64,000 nt of DNA from Parasitella parasitica (taxonomy: Eukaryota > Mucoromycota > Mucoromycetes > Mucorales > Mucoraceae), in the NCBI GenBank assembly GCA_025201805.1, contig MU619298.1:51895-115894 (forward strand), read 5' to 3'. Of this stretch, positions 1 to 12,700 are shown piece by piece. Position 1 is the stretch's first letter, and every line of letters begins with the position of its first letter. The position numbers and the translations under genes were made by a program. The notes under the pieces were generated by a model. It was not told the origin of the DNA. It did not search any database and worked only from the letters and a program-made list of their open reading frames with translations.

Positions 1-228
1 AATCAGGAAAACATTGATCATGGCTTGAACCTCCTGTTCCTTGCTCAACCAAGGAATGGGATATCGACATACGCAGCTCTTTTCATCGTTTAGGGATTTC
101 TTTCGGGAAGCAAAGATGGAAAGCCTGCGCCTGCTTAGCACAGCATTAGTCAAACTCGATAGCTTATCCCTTGAGCAATGACAACCAGTGCAGCCTATAA
201 GCGCACTACTTCCAACCAGTGTTACTAC
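1..228 (-). CDS. Possible coding exon cut by the left edge, unidentified
   Basis: On the minus strand one frame is open from about 228 to the edge. It contains a Cys-rich piece (GCTGCHC), a basic stretch (SRRRLSIFASRKKS) and a C-V-C-R-Y segment. A TAA precedes it directly and the preceding bases could form a splice acceptor, so it may be an internal exon. I recognise no family. The stretch is short and could be chance. Confidence 0.28.
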
Positions 229-940
229 TTACAGCCTACCGTTTTGGGTTACTGATTTCTACTGCTCTCTTACAACTTACAAATAAATAAGGAATGTGTT
301 AACAACAGCGACGCAATTGATAACACCAAGTTGCTAAATTTTCAGGGTATACCGATAGACCCAGCATGCATTATCAGTGTTTGAAATTTAACAATTCATG
401 ATTTATTCAGGTCATGAAAAGAATTTCTAGCTTTTGCTCATATATTGTATGATTCATTTTCTCTAAACCATGTGTCGATGGCCCTGGTATTGGAAGAATG
501 GTGCGATGCTTGGCTCTTTAATCCATTCTGAATAATTAAATACAGAAAAGCAATTCTCGAAAAAAATTGATTGCTTTAGCAGATAATTTCTTACACAAAT
601 ATATGTACTCAGATGGCCCTAATTTAGGCCTACACACCTATACATCGTCTTGGTTGGACGGTATAGTCAAGAAGCTGTTATTTCGTAAAAGCATTATTAT
701 TTTTTTTCTTTTGATTAGTTTTTTCAGTTGTTAAGATTGTCCCTGATTAATGAGCCAAGTGCAAAGTAGCTTGACAGTACTAGCCTAAAGACTTTTAATC
801 CTGCGAATCATGATCCAACGAATTTGAGAAAATGGTTCGCCGCTAAAACATGTAAACATATGATATGGAAAGAAACGATGCATAATAAAGCAAAGCGTCC
901 CAGCAAGGGATTATTCGTACAGCATTTGATTTTAGTTTAT
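229..940. other. Noncoding interval, nothing distinctive
   Basis: AT-rich sequence with frequent stops in all frames. It covers the 3' side of the PEBP gene. I see no RNA gene or repeat. Confidence 0.5.
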
Positions 941-1670
941 TCAATTATCATTATTACGAGAAACGAAAAAGTTAACGCCAACTAATTCAAGTTCATTCTC
1001 GTTGACAAAAGTCTTGAAGTCCCATTTGGCACGATCTTCTGCCAAGATGCCGAAATCAGCTTGAGTTTTGGGTTGCTTATAAAGCAAAAAGATGTAGCGA
1101 TGGTCGCGAGTTTGTGGTGGAGGAGCAGGACCCATATAAGGAGACAAAGCCCTACCTTCATCAATCTTGCCAGAGCCTGTTTGACTTGTTAGTTCAACTG
1201 AAATGTTAATTTTTTCATAGGTCTCTGAGTAACTTACCTGGGATATTAACAACAACCCAATGACGATATGGACCCCATTTAGGATCTTCTTTACAAGGGG
1301 CATCAGGATCGACCTACATTATGTATATTTATTAGACGAAATGAATAAGTGCATGGCGTTCTTGTAAGAGATACCAATAAAAGAGTATATTCTGCAGTTT
1401 CATCAAGACCGATAAATGTCAATTCAGGGATGTCGGCAGACTTCGAAGGCTCGATAAAGTTCCCTAAAGCGACATCTTCACCACTGGTAAATTTAACCTG
1501 TAGTTGAACAGGAAAGTCGTTCTTCTCTGGAATAACTAATTGTTTTTGTTTTACGTGTTGATTTGAGGAGAAAGCAAGATCTTATTGGGATGCGAACACT
1601 TACTATTGGGGCTAATGTCGGCATTCTTTAAAGCATTGCCCAGGTTCATTTCCATAGTAACAAGAGGCAT
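941..1670 (-). CDS. Phosphatidylethanolamine-binding protein (PEBP/TFS1-like)
   Basis: Four exons on the minus strand (1670-1604, 1535-1375, 1313-1238, 1176-941) join in phase to about 180 residues, the usual PEBP size. The family hallmarks are present in order: VDPDAP, then GPYRHWVVVNIPG spanning the exon 3/4 junction, then YMGPAPPP, then HRYIFLLYKQP, and a C-terminal VNFF. Family knowledge: PEBPs bind anionic ligands in a small pocket; yeast Tfs1 inhibits carboxypeptidase Y and Ras-GAP. Which partner applies here is unknown. I chose the start at MPLVTMEMNL; an in-frame ATG at 1760 would add 30 unlikely residues. The gene is divergent from the Rab5-type gene. Confidence 0.9.
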
Positions 1671-1915
1671 ATTAAAAACTATTTTCAATTTAAACCGAAA
1701 AAGAGAAAAAGAAACGAGTTTTGTTGATTGAATTTCATCATGATGATTTATGGTGCCCATTTAAGGATGGCCGCTTCTTTTTGAGGTTTGAGCAACTCGG
1801 TGAAACACTCCACAGTGACGTGGTCCCGAATGTAATACAACAAAGAGCAGAGTAGATTAACCTTCTTTTTCTCCCTGTTTTCTCATTCAACAGTTTTATT
1901 GAATTTTATATACAA
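1671..1915. promoter_or_regulatory. Shared upstream region of the PEBP and Rab5-type genes
   Basis: The 245 bases between two divergent start codons must contain both core promoters. They include a T/C-rich run just before the Rab start. I recognise no specific operator. Confidence 0.4.
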
Positions 1916-2892
1916 ATGTCCACACCTACACAAGCTGATAACACTACTGTAAATGCCGCTGCTCCAAATGATAGACGACCTGTACCGGTCAAGCTCGTTT
2001 TGCTAGGTATAAAATTCACATTTAAACCTTGAATCATGTTTAATTCATGTATAAAATATACAAAGGCGAATCTGCCGTTGGAAAGTCTAGTCTAGTGGTT
2101 CGTTTTGTAAATCGTGAATATGCAGAAAACAGAGAACCTACTATCGGTGGTAAGTGCTTTAGGCAAGCATTATGAATTCAAACAACTGAATCATAATTTC
2201 TCCAGCCGCCTTCTTGACACAAAAGTGTACAGTCGACGATCGAACTGTGAAGTATGAGATTTGGGACACTGCAGGACAAGAGAGATTCCATTCTTTAGCG
2301 CCCATGTATTACAGAAACGCTCAAGCAGCTATTGTCATGTACGATATTACAAAATCGGTAGGTATAATCTGTGTGTTGTTGTTCAACGATGTATGCTAAA
2401 ATCTTTATCTTTGCATAGTCTACCTTAGATAAAGCAAAAGGCTGGGTCAAGGAGTTACAGCGCCAAGCAAATTCACAAATTGTAATTGCCTTAGTTGGTA
2501 ATAAGCTTGATTTAGTAGAGGAGAACCGCAGCGAACAGAATGAAGATACTGATGAGCAAGATGAAAATGGTACAAGTAGACAGGTTACATTTGAAGAGGC
2601 ATCTGCTTATGCGTCTGAGGCTGGTCTCTTGTTTTTTGAAACCAGTGCCAGAACAGCAGCAAATGTAGACGAAGTTTTCAGAGAGATTGGTGAGTTTTGT
2701 TGCTAATGTTTAACATGCCCATATGATTAATATGTATATATGGAACATCTAGCCAAAAATATCCCTCACGATTACCTTGCAAACAATAGAAATGGATCAC
2801 GAGTTGCTGGAAGAAATGGCAATGATGCAAGACTCGACCTTTTACGCGAAGCTGGTACTAATGGACAAGGTTCTAGCGGATGTGCTTGCTAA
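1916..2892 (+). CDS. Rab5/Ypt51-type small GTPase
   Basis: Five exons joined by introns of about 60-75 bases. The protein has all G boxes: P-loop GESAVGKSS (split by an intron after the first base of its Gly codon), switch [30 protein letters not shown] and ETSA. The C-terminus is G-C-A-C, a Cys-x-Cys geranylgeranylation signal. The switch regions are Rab5-like, so the predicted role is early-endosome/vacuolar fusion at membranes. Between NKLD and ETSA there is an extra acidic insert of about 20 residues ([18 protein letters not shown]) that typical Rab5 proteins lack. The start ATG lies after a pyrimidine-rich leader. Confidence 0.93.
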
Positions 2893-3996
2893 GCATTAAC
2901 ATCGTTTATCCCCTTATTTTTCATGTAGCATATATAAATTTTTTTTTCCTTTAAAATTAAAAAAAAAAAAAGTTGGGTGGATGGTATGTAAGAGAAACCA
3001 GGAGTTGTGCTTTTAAGTATATCATTAATATCAAATTATAAGAGCTCGTCCATTGTAGTCAATGCATATCGAATGACTTTTGTGGATGTTAGTGTATATT
3101 ATGCATGTATTTTTAGCAATATAATATGATACGCATACGAGATAGAAAAAGAGATAGAGAGAGACTGAAAGAGGGTTCACGGGTTCAATTTGCATGAGAA
3201 ATCGAATTTTGTACAATGCAGGCATCTAGTATCTTGTATAAAAGAGTCAATTGGTAAGGGCTGACCTCACTTCAAGAGCTGTATATATCTGCACACAATA
3301 ATGAATTTCCTTATGATGATTGTAATATACAAACGCACGTACAGTAGTTTGTATACATGTACAACAAACATCATATTATATTTATGTGTTCTCCTATATT
3401 TTGACATTAAAAGGTTCAGTAATTTAAATGTCAACCAACAAAAGGTTAGACACGTTTTTCAAGCATGTACATTAATACAGATCTATATCATTGTAACTCA
3501 TTGTATGATGAGTGCAAGTGTTTCATATTTTGGTATATTGCACACGTCTCGTTGTAACCTACATTGCATGCACTTAATTTCCATTTTCATAAAGACGCCC
3601 ATACGATACATCTAGCAGTGATATATCAACATTGCTGCTGCTGGTGGTACTACTATCGCTGCTGTTGTTATCACTGCCACTACTAGTACTATTACTATTA
3701 AAATTATTATTAATGATATATTACAAGTTAGACGAGGGTAAAATCCCAAAAAAAGACTCTAGGAGAGATCGAAAAGCGAGAGAGGGGGGAGGGGAGAGGG
3801 GGGAGGGGAAGGGATAATAGTGACCATAAACAACGTTTCAGCATAAAAGGGAGATCAAACTGTATAATGTAAACATTGACATGACATATAAATAACATGT
3901 CGAGTCAATTCCATTAGTCTTGATTTTTCTTTTTTTCTTTCCATAATTCTTCAAAAAAAAACCCCCCCCCCCTTCCCTTCTTTATTTTTTCTTGTT
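2893..3996. other. Intergenic, low-complexity tracts
   Basis: No convincing gene. It holds a CTG/CTA-rich stretch (about 3630-3710), an A/G-only tract (about 3760-3815) and, 25 bases before the next start codon, an oligo-A run followed by about 12 C. Open frames here are low-complexity. Confidence 0.5.
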
Positions 3997-5423
3997 ATGA
4001 CCAACAATAAACACATTGATACTATGCACTCTTATAACAACTCTGCTCTTACTGCTGCCACAAAAAAATCTAACGCAGCCAACTCAAATGGTGGTGATAC
4101 AAACACAATGACTCGAATGCATCCTTCAATGAAAAGGCCCAGAGCACCCATTGCGTGTTACCGCTGTCATCATAAAAAGGTACATTCAAATTCAAATATG
4201 CATGGATCAACTTACTAACGAATTACTAGGTTCGCTGTGATGGTGAGCATCCAAACTGCACCCGCTGTTTATCGACGGGTGTGCTGTGTGCCTATCCTAG
4301 CTCTCGCCGGTCGCGCAACACGCAGCCAACCAATGTAGATCCATTCATTGACAATCTGTCTCAATTGGAAGCAAGGATCAGAAGAATCGAAACTGACCTT
4401 GAGTCGCAGCGTACTCTTGTGCGCACTGTCTGTGCCAGCGACAGCTCTTTGGTAGATGCCGCTACGCAGAAAAACAACAACAACGCACTCACATCTCGCA
4501 TGCTTAAAACGGAAAAAGACCTTCAGGAATCCCGTTCTATCGTTGCTCAGTTGAGACTTCGAGGTGAGCAAAGAGCTGCACGAGGAAGAAGAGCAGCAGC
4601 AGCAGCAGCAGCAGCCGCTGCCTCCGTTGCATCCTCAACGCCCGGTCCTGACAAGAATGCTGCTACTAGTGGATCTGGGAAATTGCAAAAGGCCAATGAA
4701 GCCGTCAATGGTACCGGCTGCAAGCAAAGAGCTAACCACAGCAAATTGAAATTGAATCATGTGAAAAAGGAGAAGCTTTATACGCCTACGTCTCTGACAA
4801 ACGCTACAAATGTAGCAGCAATGAATAACATCAACTACACAACGGCCATTACTTCTCCACCGTTTTATTTCACCTCTGAAACAACATCACCCACTGATTT
4901 CATCAACCCATCACCTACGTATTACTTTCCTTCTTACACAACTGACCTGACCACTCCTATTTGCTCTACTGGTTCGACTCATCAGCAAGCGCAACATTTC
5001 AATTTTCAGGATTGGCCACTTTTGGGTGATTTGCCGCAAACATCTGCCGCCACTGGTGGGACCTCCTCAGTCAATGATTTTGTTGATCCCATGATCATCG
5101 CAGCAGCTGAAGCTCACCATAGTGTCATAGTTCCACCTCTTTTAAGCATATCGAATTTTATGGTGGATGAAGAGACCTCAATCATGGCAGCAAGAGCACG
5201 GTCCCTATCACATTTACCTACTACCACAACGACGACTACGGATACCAACATGTTGATTCCAGGACTGCAGCCGTCTTCCTCATCCACTTCTACTTCTTCG
5301 AATTCGTCTTTTGGATATTCAAGCCAATCATTGTACGAAAATTATAGCCAGTTCATGGATCAAAATGACATGATGATGATTGATGGTGTTGGCGGCACAG
5401 CACAAACAGTTGGTTTGAGATAA
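3997..5423 (+). CDS. Zn2Cys6 (Gal4-type) transcription factor
   Basis: Two exons (3997-4179, 4230-5423) join in phase to 458 residues; the intron has a CTAAC branch point and a TAG acceptor. The join completes a binuclear zinc cluster at residues about 54-81: C-Y-R-C-H-H-K-K, then V-R-C-D, then N-C-T-R-C, then V-L-C. A short heptad-like region follows, then an Ala run (about 11 residues), a basic patch and a long Ser/Thr/Asn-rich tail with poly-Thr. Such proteins bind DNA in the nucleus and activate or repress. No fungal middle homology region is obvious, so the regulated pathway cannot be inferred. Confidence 0.88.
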
Positions 5424-5729
5424 CACTTTCATATTTATCATTCTTTTCATGAATATTATATATATATATATATCTAGCATTATCTGATCCCTATATCATT
5501 TGACTCTTATCTGTTCCCGTTCCTTATTTACAAATATCTGAGATACATCCATCTATCCTATACCTATCTATATAACTGTCCTTATTTCATTTCTAAATAA
5601 AAATAATTGTTAGCATATACGAATGTATATGTTTAATAAACATCTCGGTAAAATTCATCATTAAAAAGCAGTTTTATTTAAAATGTAAAACGATGAGGAG
5701 TATGATAAAACAAAGAGCCGAAGTTTTAT
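5424..5729. other. Convergent 3' regions with TA repeat
   Basis: Spacer between two convergent genes, with a (TA)n run near 5457-5472 and AATAAA-like signals on both strands. Confidence 0.5.
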
Positions 5730-7482
5730 CTATTCTTCTTCGAGTCTACGCACTATGTGCCACATCAAGTCTTTGTTTGTCCAGTACGAGAAATGAGCAG
5801 TAAGCCCACTAAAGTACTCGTTCTTTGGTATAAAGCCCATAAACAGCTCTGGCTTCAGAACGTAGTCAACTCTGTCTCTTTTTCTGGGCTTCAGCAAGGT
5901 GAGCGTCTCTTTGATTTCAACTTTGCTTGACCTCGTAATGGTAGTGTTTAAAACAAAAAGATCGGCACTTCTTCTTCTCCTTTTAGTACTAGACACTTGC
6001 TCTTCTTCTATGATCAAGGAGGATCGCTTCTTTTGAGTATAGTCGCTTGTGATCGTCACCGTCTCCGTTTTTGTGTACACAAAGTGGCCTGATTCTCGAA
6101 TAGTGATGGGTGTTGTCAAAGGGGTTGAGTAGCTGTCACTATCATCTTCCTTGTCGTCATCGTCTGTACCGCAGTCTATAGAAAGTTTTGGTGTTGAGGT
6201 GGTAGAAGATTGAGCGGCTGGTTCCTGCATGCATGCATCCTGTTCTTGTTGCTGTTGCTGCTTCTGCTGTCGTTGTTCAGGGGAAAGGGGGTATGTGATA
6301 GCATTGGTGGCAATGGAAAAGTAACGTTTCACGGATGAAATCAAGCCGCTACCCAAAAGTGAATTCGACGCTGCCCTGTTGCTGCTCTCGTCTATCATGA
6401 TAGCGGTTGTGTGTTTATGATCTGGATCCAGCATGGGTTCAAAGCGATATGCGAGTGGGTCATATGGATGGAATATGTTTTCAAATATAATGCTTGGGTC
6501 AGGATGGTATACTCTTGGATCTTGGTTTCTGACAGTTAAAAACGCACTCAAGGGGCTTCCAAGGTTGAATAAGTAATCAGGTTTAAAGTCCAAGGTTGGG
6601 AAATCGAATTCAAGCTTGGAGTGTCGCTGCGTCTCTTTTTTGGTGATATCAGATCTTGGTTGGTTTGATAAAATATCCCACGTAATAACGCCACCAAGAC
6701 TATACGGCAGATTGCCAAATACACAGGTTAATACACCTGGAATCCATATAAATAAAACGGCCTAACTTACGAATATGCCAAAATAACAATCTTGCCTTTA
6801 AATCCTGGGTTGGCTTTCATAAAATTAAAATACTCTGTATTGAAAGTGTTGGTAACATGATTGATAATGCTTTGTCCTCTTTCTTTGGAAAAGTAGAAAA
6901 AAGCATCTGACAGATAGTCATTGTTGACCATGCGCATGGATGGAATAGACCTCAACGTGATGTCGTTCATGGCCACGTCGGTTTCCTGGTGGATGTGTTT
7001 ATGCCATTCGATTGGGATGTATTGAACGTTGATTTGCTGATCTGGGCTATTTTCTTCTACCACAATGTTTGTCGTATCAAATAAGCTTTGTACTAAATCG
7101 TATTCAAAATTCGTAAGTATAATCTAGATGGCTATGCAAACTAAACTTACAATGGCTTTGAAAAAATCCAAACTTTTCTGTTTGCTATATGGTAATGTAG
7201 AATGCATTTAGATGTTTATGTTCAGCGACGATACTTTAATTCTGCTCATTACCTGACCGATACCCTATGTACAAGCGAAAAAAAAAGGGTTGTTAATAGC
7301 TGATTTACAATAGACAAAGCAGTAGCATTGCAACTTACATGGATTACAAATGCTACGTGATCTACTGGACCGTTCACTTCTGGAGAGGCTAATTTTTGAG
7401 ATGGGGTGTTTGTTTTTGCAGTTGCTGTCGACATATTAAGCAGTTTGCGGGATAAAAAATGGTAGTTGAACTGGAACATCAT
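5730..7482 (-). CDS. DDHD-domain phospholipase A1-like protein
   Basis: Five exons (7482-7339, 7264-7253, 7177-7151, 7123-6771, 6699-5730) join in phase to 501 residues. The order of motifs is that of intracellular PA-preferring phospholipase A1: VIHGIGQ (residues about 46-52), a YIPIEWH segment, the nucleophile motif A-Y-S-L-G-G with Ser179, then YLFNLGSP, NIFHPYDPLAYR, and a C-terminal DYVL...HFSYW segment. Family role: hydrolysis of phosphatidic acid and related lipids on secretory or mitochondrial membranes. Odd points: two micro-exons of 12 and 27 bases, the nucleophile codon split by an intron, and A-Y in place of the usual G-H before the Ser. A Gln-rich acidic insert interrupts the DDHD region. 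Confidence 0.88.
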
Positions 7483-8337
7483 GGCGAGAACAAGGAAGAT
7501 GAAGAAAACGAAAAGAACAACAACAATCTTTTATTTATATAGCGTACAGAATCCTATCCCTTGATTGCTTCAGATGCTCACCACCTTGCTTTTTTTTCGT
7601 ATTTCTGTTTTAATACACTTATCTCCCTAATTGGATACGTTGGTCTTATTTGCATACATTGGTCTTATGGTTAAAAATTCATATAATCTATACATGAGAG
7701 AGGGGGATCTCCAATCAGACGCTATAGTTGCTGTTGAAAGAGCAGGTCGGAGTACCCCGGGTTCATCAACCACATCGTGGTAATCCATGAGTTGCAATAA
7801 TGAAAAAGATGGCAAGGTGCAGCCATGCTGACTATAGGGGAGTTTTTCTTTGGCAATGGCCAATGTGCTTTCTCTGCCTATCAGTCTGATAAGTGTGTAT
7901 CAACTTGAATAAACATAAAATTTGACATGTGAAATGATGAATATCGACGCCGCTCATTAAATTCGTGGGAAAATGAACACCTTTTTACAACTCTGCGCGA
8001 TTTTACATTTACAGGCCACACTATCATTTAATCATAGGCGATACATGGAATATTCGGGGATGAGCCAACTAGTATTTCAAGTCTAATTTTTTTTAGCATG
8101 ATTGCGATACAGCCTATTGATCTAAGCGATGATGTATTATATCGTGCTGGGACTGAGTTCGTTGGCACCCTACACTGCCCGAGCAGTAGGCCACATAATA
8201 CGGAACTAAATATCCATCACCCCGCATTTTATGCGAAAAACATTTAAATTGCATAGATCTCTCCTTTTTCCGCACTTTTTCTTCTTCTTTTGTCATCTAT
8301 TCATATACTCGACACTATACAAAACATACATACAAAA
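7483..8337. other. Divergent intergenic region with one weak open frame
   Basis: Upstream of both the phospholipase and the FBP gene. On the minus strand 7627-7863 is open for 78 residues and continues upstream in frame to about 7890, but no family or clear splice partner is visible. I leave it as uncertain. Confidence 0.35.
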
Positions 8338-9742
8338 ATGGGTTCTGACACATTTGACGCAATCAAAGTTGGCACTGGCGAAGACCTGGTTACCTTGACA
8401 CGTTGGGTTATTGCTCAACAACAAGTAAGTTCTCCCTATTTGTTATTTTGGTGAGATGGCCGACTTAATCTGTTTGCAAAAAAAAAAAGGAAGCCCCTGA
8501 AGCAACTGGCGATCTTACCTTGCTTTTAACAGCTATTCAGTTTGGCTGCAAGTTTGTCGCCTCCAAGGTCAAGCAAGCTGGTTTGGTTAATCTGTAAGTT
8601 GAATTATGTTTGTTGTTAGTCTGGGCTGCATTGAAACTCATTACATTTTTTAGTTTGGGCTTAACTGGTACCGCTAATGTCCAAGGCGAGGATGTCAAAA
8701 AGCTCGATGTTCTTGCCAATGACATCTTCCGTAATTCCTTGATTGCTTCAGGTAAGGCCTGTTTATTAGTGTCTGAGGAGGACGAAAACGCCATGATCAT
8801 CGAGAATCCTGATCAACGCGGCAAATACGTTGTTACCTTCGATCCATTGGATGGCTCCTCCAATATTGACTGTGGTGTCTCTATTGGTACAATCTTTGGT
8901 ATTTTCAAAGTGGTAATTGAAAAAGAGAAAATATACATGACCATATATGACATTAATAATACGATATAGAAAGACGAAGGCAACCCCAACATCAGCGACT
9001 GCATCCGTAGTGGCCGTGAACTGATTGCTGCAGGCTACTGCATGTATGGTTCTTATTGCGAAATGATCTTGGTAAGTTTGCCCATGTATATATATATTCT
9101 TGTACATGGTGCTGATTTTTAATGGGCAGTCTGTTGGTAATGGCGTCAATGGCTTCACTCTGGATCCTTCTATCGGTGAATTCATCATGACACATCCCAA
9201 GGTAAGCATTGGAGAACACGCTTTCTTTCTCTCTTATTTCTCGGGTTGTTTCGGGCAGGATTGGCGTACTCAAATATTTTATCAATTAGATTACGTTGCC
9301 TCCTCGCGGTAAGATTTATTCTATCAACGAAGGTAACTACAAATACTTTGACGAGCCCAGCAAAAAATATGTCGACCAAGTCAAGCAAAAGTACAGTGCT
9401 CGTTATGTTGGCTCCATGGTGTCCGATATTCACCGAACTTTGTTGTATGGTAAGTTACACCACAAAAGTGCATGAGAAAGCACAATCTAATCCCTGGTTT
9501 TTATTTAAAATAAAGGTGGCATTTTTGGCTACCCTGCTGACTCAAAATCAAAGAAAGGAAAGCTTAGAATCCTATATGAAGTATTCCCCATGGCATATTT
9601 GATCGAACAAGCTGGTGGTAAGGCAACAACCGGCACCATGAATTGCTTGGATTTAGTTCCTGAGCATATTCATGATCGTTCTGGTATTTGGCTCGGTTCC
9701 AAGGAGGATGTTGAAGATTTGGAAGCCTGCTATAAAGCCTAA
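8338..9742 (+). CDS. FBP1: Fructose-1,6-bisphosphatase
   Basis: Seven exons with short introns. The joined protein carries the class I FBPase signatures: SEED-like acidic loop, the metal site [10 protein letters not shown], the NEGN loop, substrate residues around YVGSMVSD, and the C-terminal GKLRILYE...EQAGG. It removes the 1-phosphate of fructose-1,6-bisphosphate, the key gluconeogenic step in the cytosol, and is normally AMP-inhibited. The size (about 335 residues) is normal. The donor after IFK can be read as GTGGTA or GTAATT; the latter adds one Val. The start ATG follows an A-rich leader. Confidence 0.96.
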
Positions 9743-12700
9743 AACTTTATTTGTATAATATAAAATCAGTGATTTTGGTATTTTCATGTCATATTCTATT
9801 TGTGTGTTTTTATCGCGAATACGCGATATATCCGCTGCGTTCTGGTTTGATATGTACATCTCAGTTTTTAAATCCTGTTGGCTTCAAGGTGGAAATGCCC
9901 TGAGCCCCCCCCCCCCTTTGTTTTATCAGCGATTATAATATTACAAAAAAAAGGGATAAATGTACTTGCGCAACTCCACACTCATCGAAATGGCAAGGCG
10001 GTTGTCACAGTAAGTCGGAGCATACCAGGACTTCTATAGTAGAGTGTTGTGGTAATCGTGATCTGTATTCAAACAATACCGTATGAAAAAAGAGGGACCT
10101 TAATTACATTTCTATGACGAAAGATCTTCTTCAGGTCCAAAACGTTGGTTTCAAAAGCTACGCTCTTTTTTTTCAGCTTCAGTTTTGCACATCATTAGAT
10201 AAGTCTTACAAGTTTCGGTTTAGGGCGCTAAAAGCAAAGCCTATTAACATATGGTTGGCCAATGGGGTGGAGAGTGCTTTTATCCTTGATATCATAATTA
10301 TTATTCTGGTAACAAAGAAATTACAAGTATTACCTCAATAATTCTCTTACCATAGGTAATAAATAGAGAAATGATATATTGCTGATGATGTCTCCTGATT
10401 TCTATTAGCCTTTTTTATGACACACTCATCATTCTTTAAATCAAATGACTCGTCTTTAAGCTGCTTTTTGCTATATTAGAAAATACACGTTTGGTTTTAT
10501 AAATTAGATGATTTTAATTACATTTACAAGAGACAGTGAGTGTTGCGACAGATTACTTGGCAGTTGTCGTTGTTTGGAAATTTTATAAATACTTAACTCA
10601 ATAGTTTTTGAAAAATGCTTTAGTATCTTCATCTACCATTCATTTTTTGATATATTGACAGGCATGATGCCCTCAAATGATATAGTAAAAGCCAATCAAC
10701 TTTATATTTCTCACTTACAAACTACTGCATCAATTAGGATGTGTCAATTTCTCAACCGGAAGTCAAACCCAAGTAAACTCAATCCTGAAAAATATCCCAA
10801 TGGATCATTTTCCTTATTTACAGCTCAACATGAAATGTTCATGGACAATAGATACAATCTATCCATCCACTCTCTAAATCACACCATGTATCACAATCAT
10901 ATCTTCTCCTCCCATAAGTTCACTTAGATTAACTAGTATATAAATCATTTCTCCATGTAATAAACGAGATCTTTATCTAATTATTTCACAGCCGTTTTAT
11001 TGAATAATATATCTTAGTCTGATCTCTCACTATCGTTTGAGCTCTCTTAATTTTTAAGCGTTGAAAGTCTTTTGATAGACTAATCGCCCAATCGACACCA
11101 ACTTATGCTCATATAACGATGATCATGCCTGATTTGATGGCGCATAAGACAGGCTTTGATTTAGCTATATTATCTATTCTTTATAAAGAATCGCAAAGCA
11201 GAATGTACGTTAGTGAATATGCCGAATTGGCGACTTTGTTTGTTGAACTGGTATTGCTTCTCTCAATGGACGGAATTAATGATTGGGGTTTTTTTTTAGT
11301 ACTTGCCGCGCTATTTGTATGAATAAAAGTATCTCTTCCAAGACATGAAAGTTTATTTCAGGTTTCTCAACGAAAAATCATTATTTTTTGATGAAACAAG
11401 AACTAGCCAAATCAGAAACTGTTTCGGAGTTTGAAAATCGGAAAAACCAATATAAACTCCGACAATTTTTTATTTATGCTACTTAACATGGTGGGACGGA
11501 AGCTTGTAAGTAATAAATTGACAAACAATGTGTTAACCAACTGTAGAAAACCAATGAAAACAATTAAAGTGATATAGTATATCTGGTAATAATTTTTTGA
11601 GATCTTCGAAAAGTCCAGGTTGCTGTATCCATAGAATACCATGGCTTTCACTATTTCAACCCTGTGTTCCTGACTGGATCTAAGGTTAAATTTCATTGAT
11701 TAATCTATCTAGTAACTAGAAGTAATCAAAAAAAATATCTTGTATGAGAAACCATTTATTTGGGTTCTACTTATTCTAAATTGCGAAGCTCAACTTATCG
11801 ATAAATGATTTACATTTTTATAACGATTAGCTGATTAGATATAGAAATAGGTCTTGCTCTGATTACTACTATGTTATAATATCTTGTTTGACAATTGAAT
11901 GTCAAGCATGAACTGATTGTATTCTATAGAATGATTCTGATAGATTTATTCTAATTCAAATAGGCAGATTCTTGTCAATCAATAAACCAATAGTTTTGTA
12001 TTTGGTAAATTAGGCCTTTATGATTTTCTTATATTTTTCATATCGTATACAATCATCTGCTGCGCTAAATTTCAAGACCTGGCACAATGCATGTTACTTT
12101 ATTAATGACTCAACTTTGCGCTCTGGTATTTATACTTTTTACAACTACATAAACTTTTGGTATCTTATTTAGAATACTAAATTGACAATATTAATTTGCA
12201 ACTAACATTATCCTTGACAGGGTACGATGTATTATTACACTACGGAGCTATTCATCTTTGTTCTGACAGTGCCCCTTCTTAGTGTTTGTCAATTACACAG
12301 ACCTGTCTTAGAGTCTATTCCAAATTGATTAGACTCAGTTTTGAGAAAATGAGATCATCAGACGTGGTGAATAAAAATAGATGTAGGATAAAAATGAGCA
12401 TTGTGCAATAAAGTTGAGATCATTTTTCCAAAAAAAAGGGGGGGGGGGTTTCAGTGTTAATCAAAAGACTTTTTATAAAAATTGCTAATTCGTTTGAAAA
12501 ATTTAAAGAAACTTCCAAATTTTACTTCAAGCGACTTTGTTTCTCTGGTTGGGAAGAGGAACTTGTTGACATACTTTTCAAAAATCTTATCTTCAGCGGT
12601 GGGCACAGATTATGTAATTAAATTTCGTGAAATAACTTCACTATAATGATCTGCATTCCACTTGTTGATTTATCCAGTTACCCTAAACTAGTCTAGTCAA

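Noticed and set aside
3301-3817. Plus-strand frames rich in Leu/Cys
   Set aside because: Low-complexity sequence without domain or splice logic.
10114-10927. Two plus-strand frames of 75 and 90 residues
   Set aside because: No recognisable domain, AT-driven composition, no good start context.
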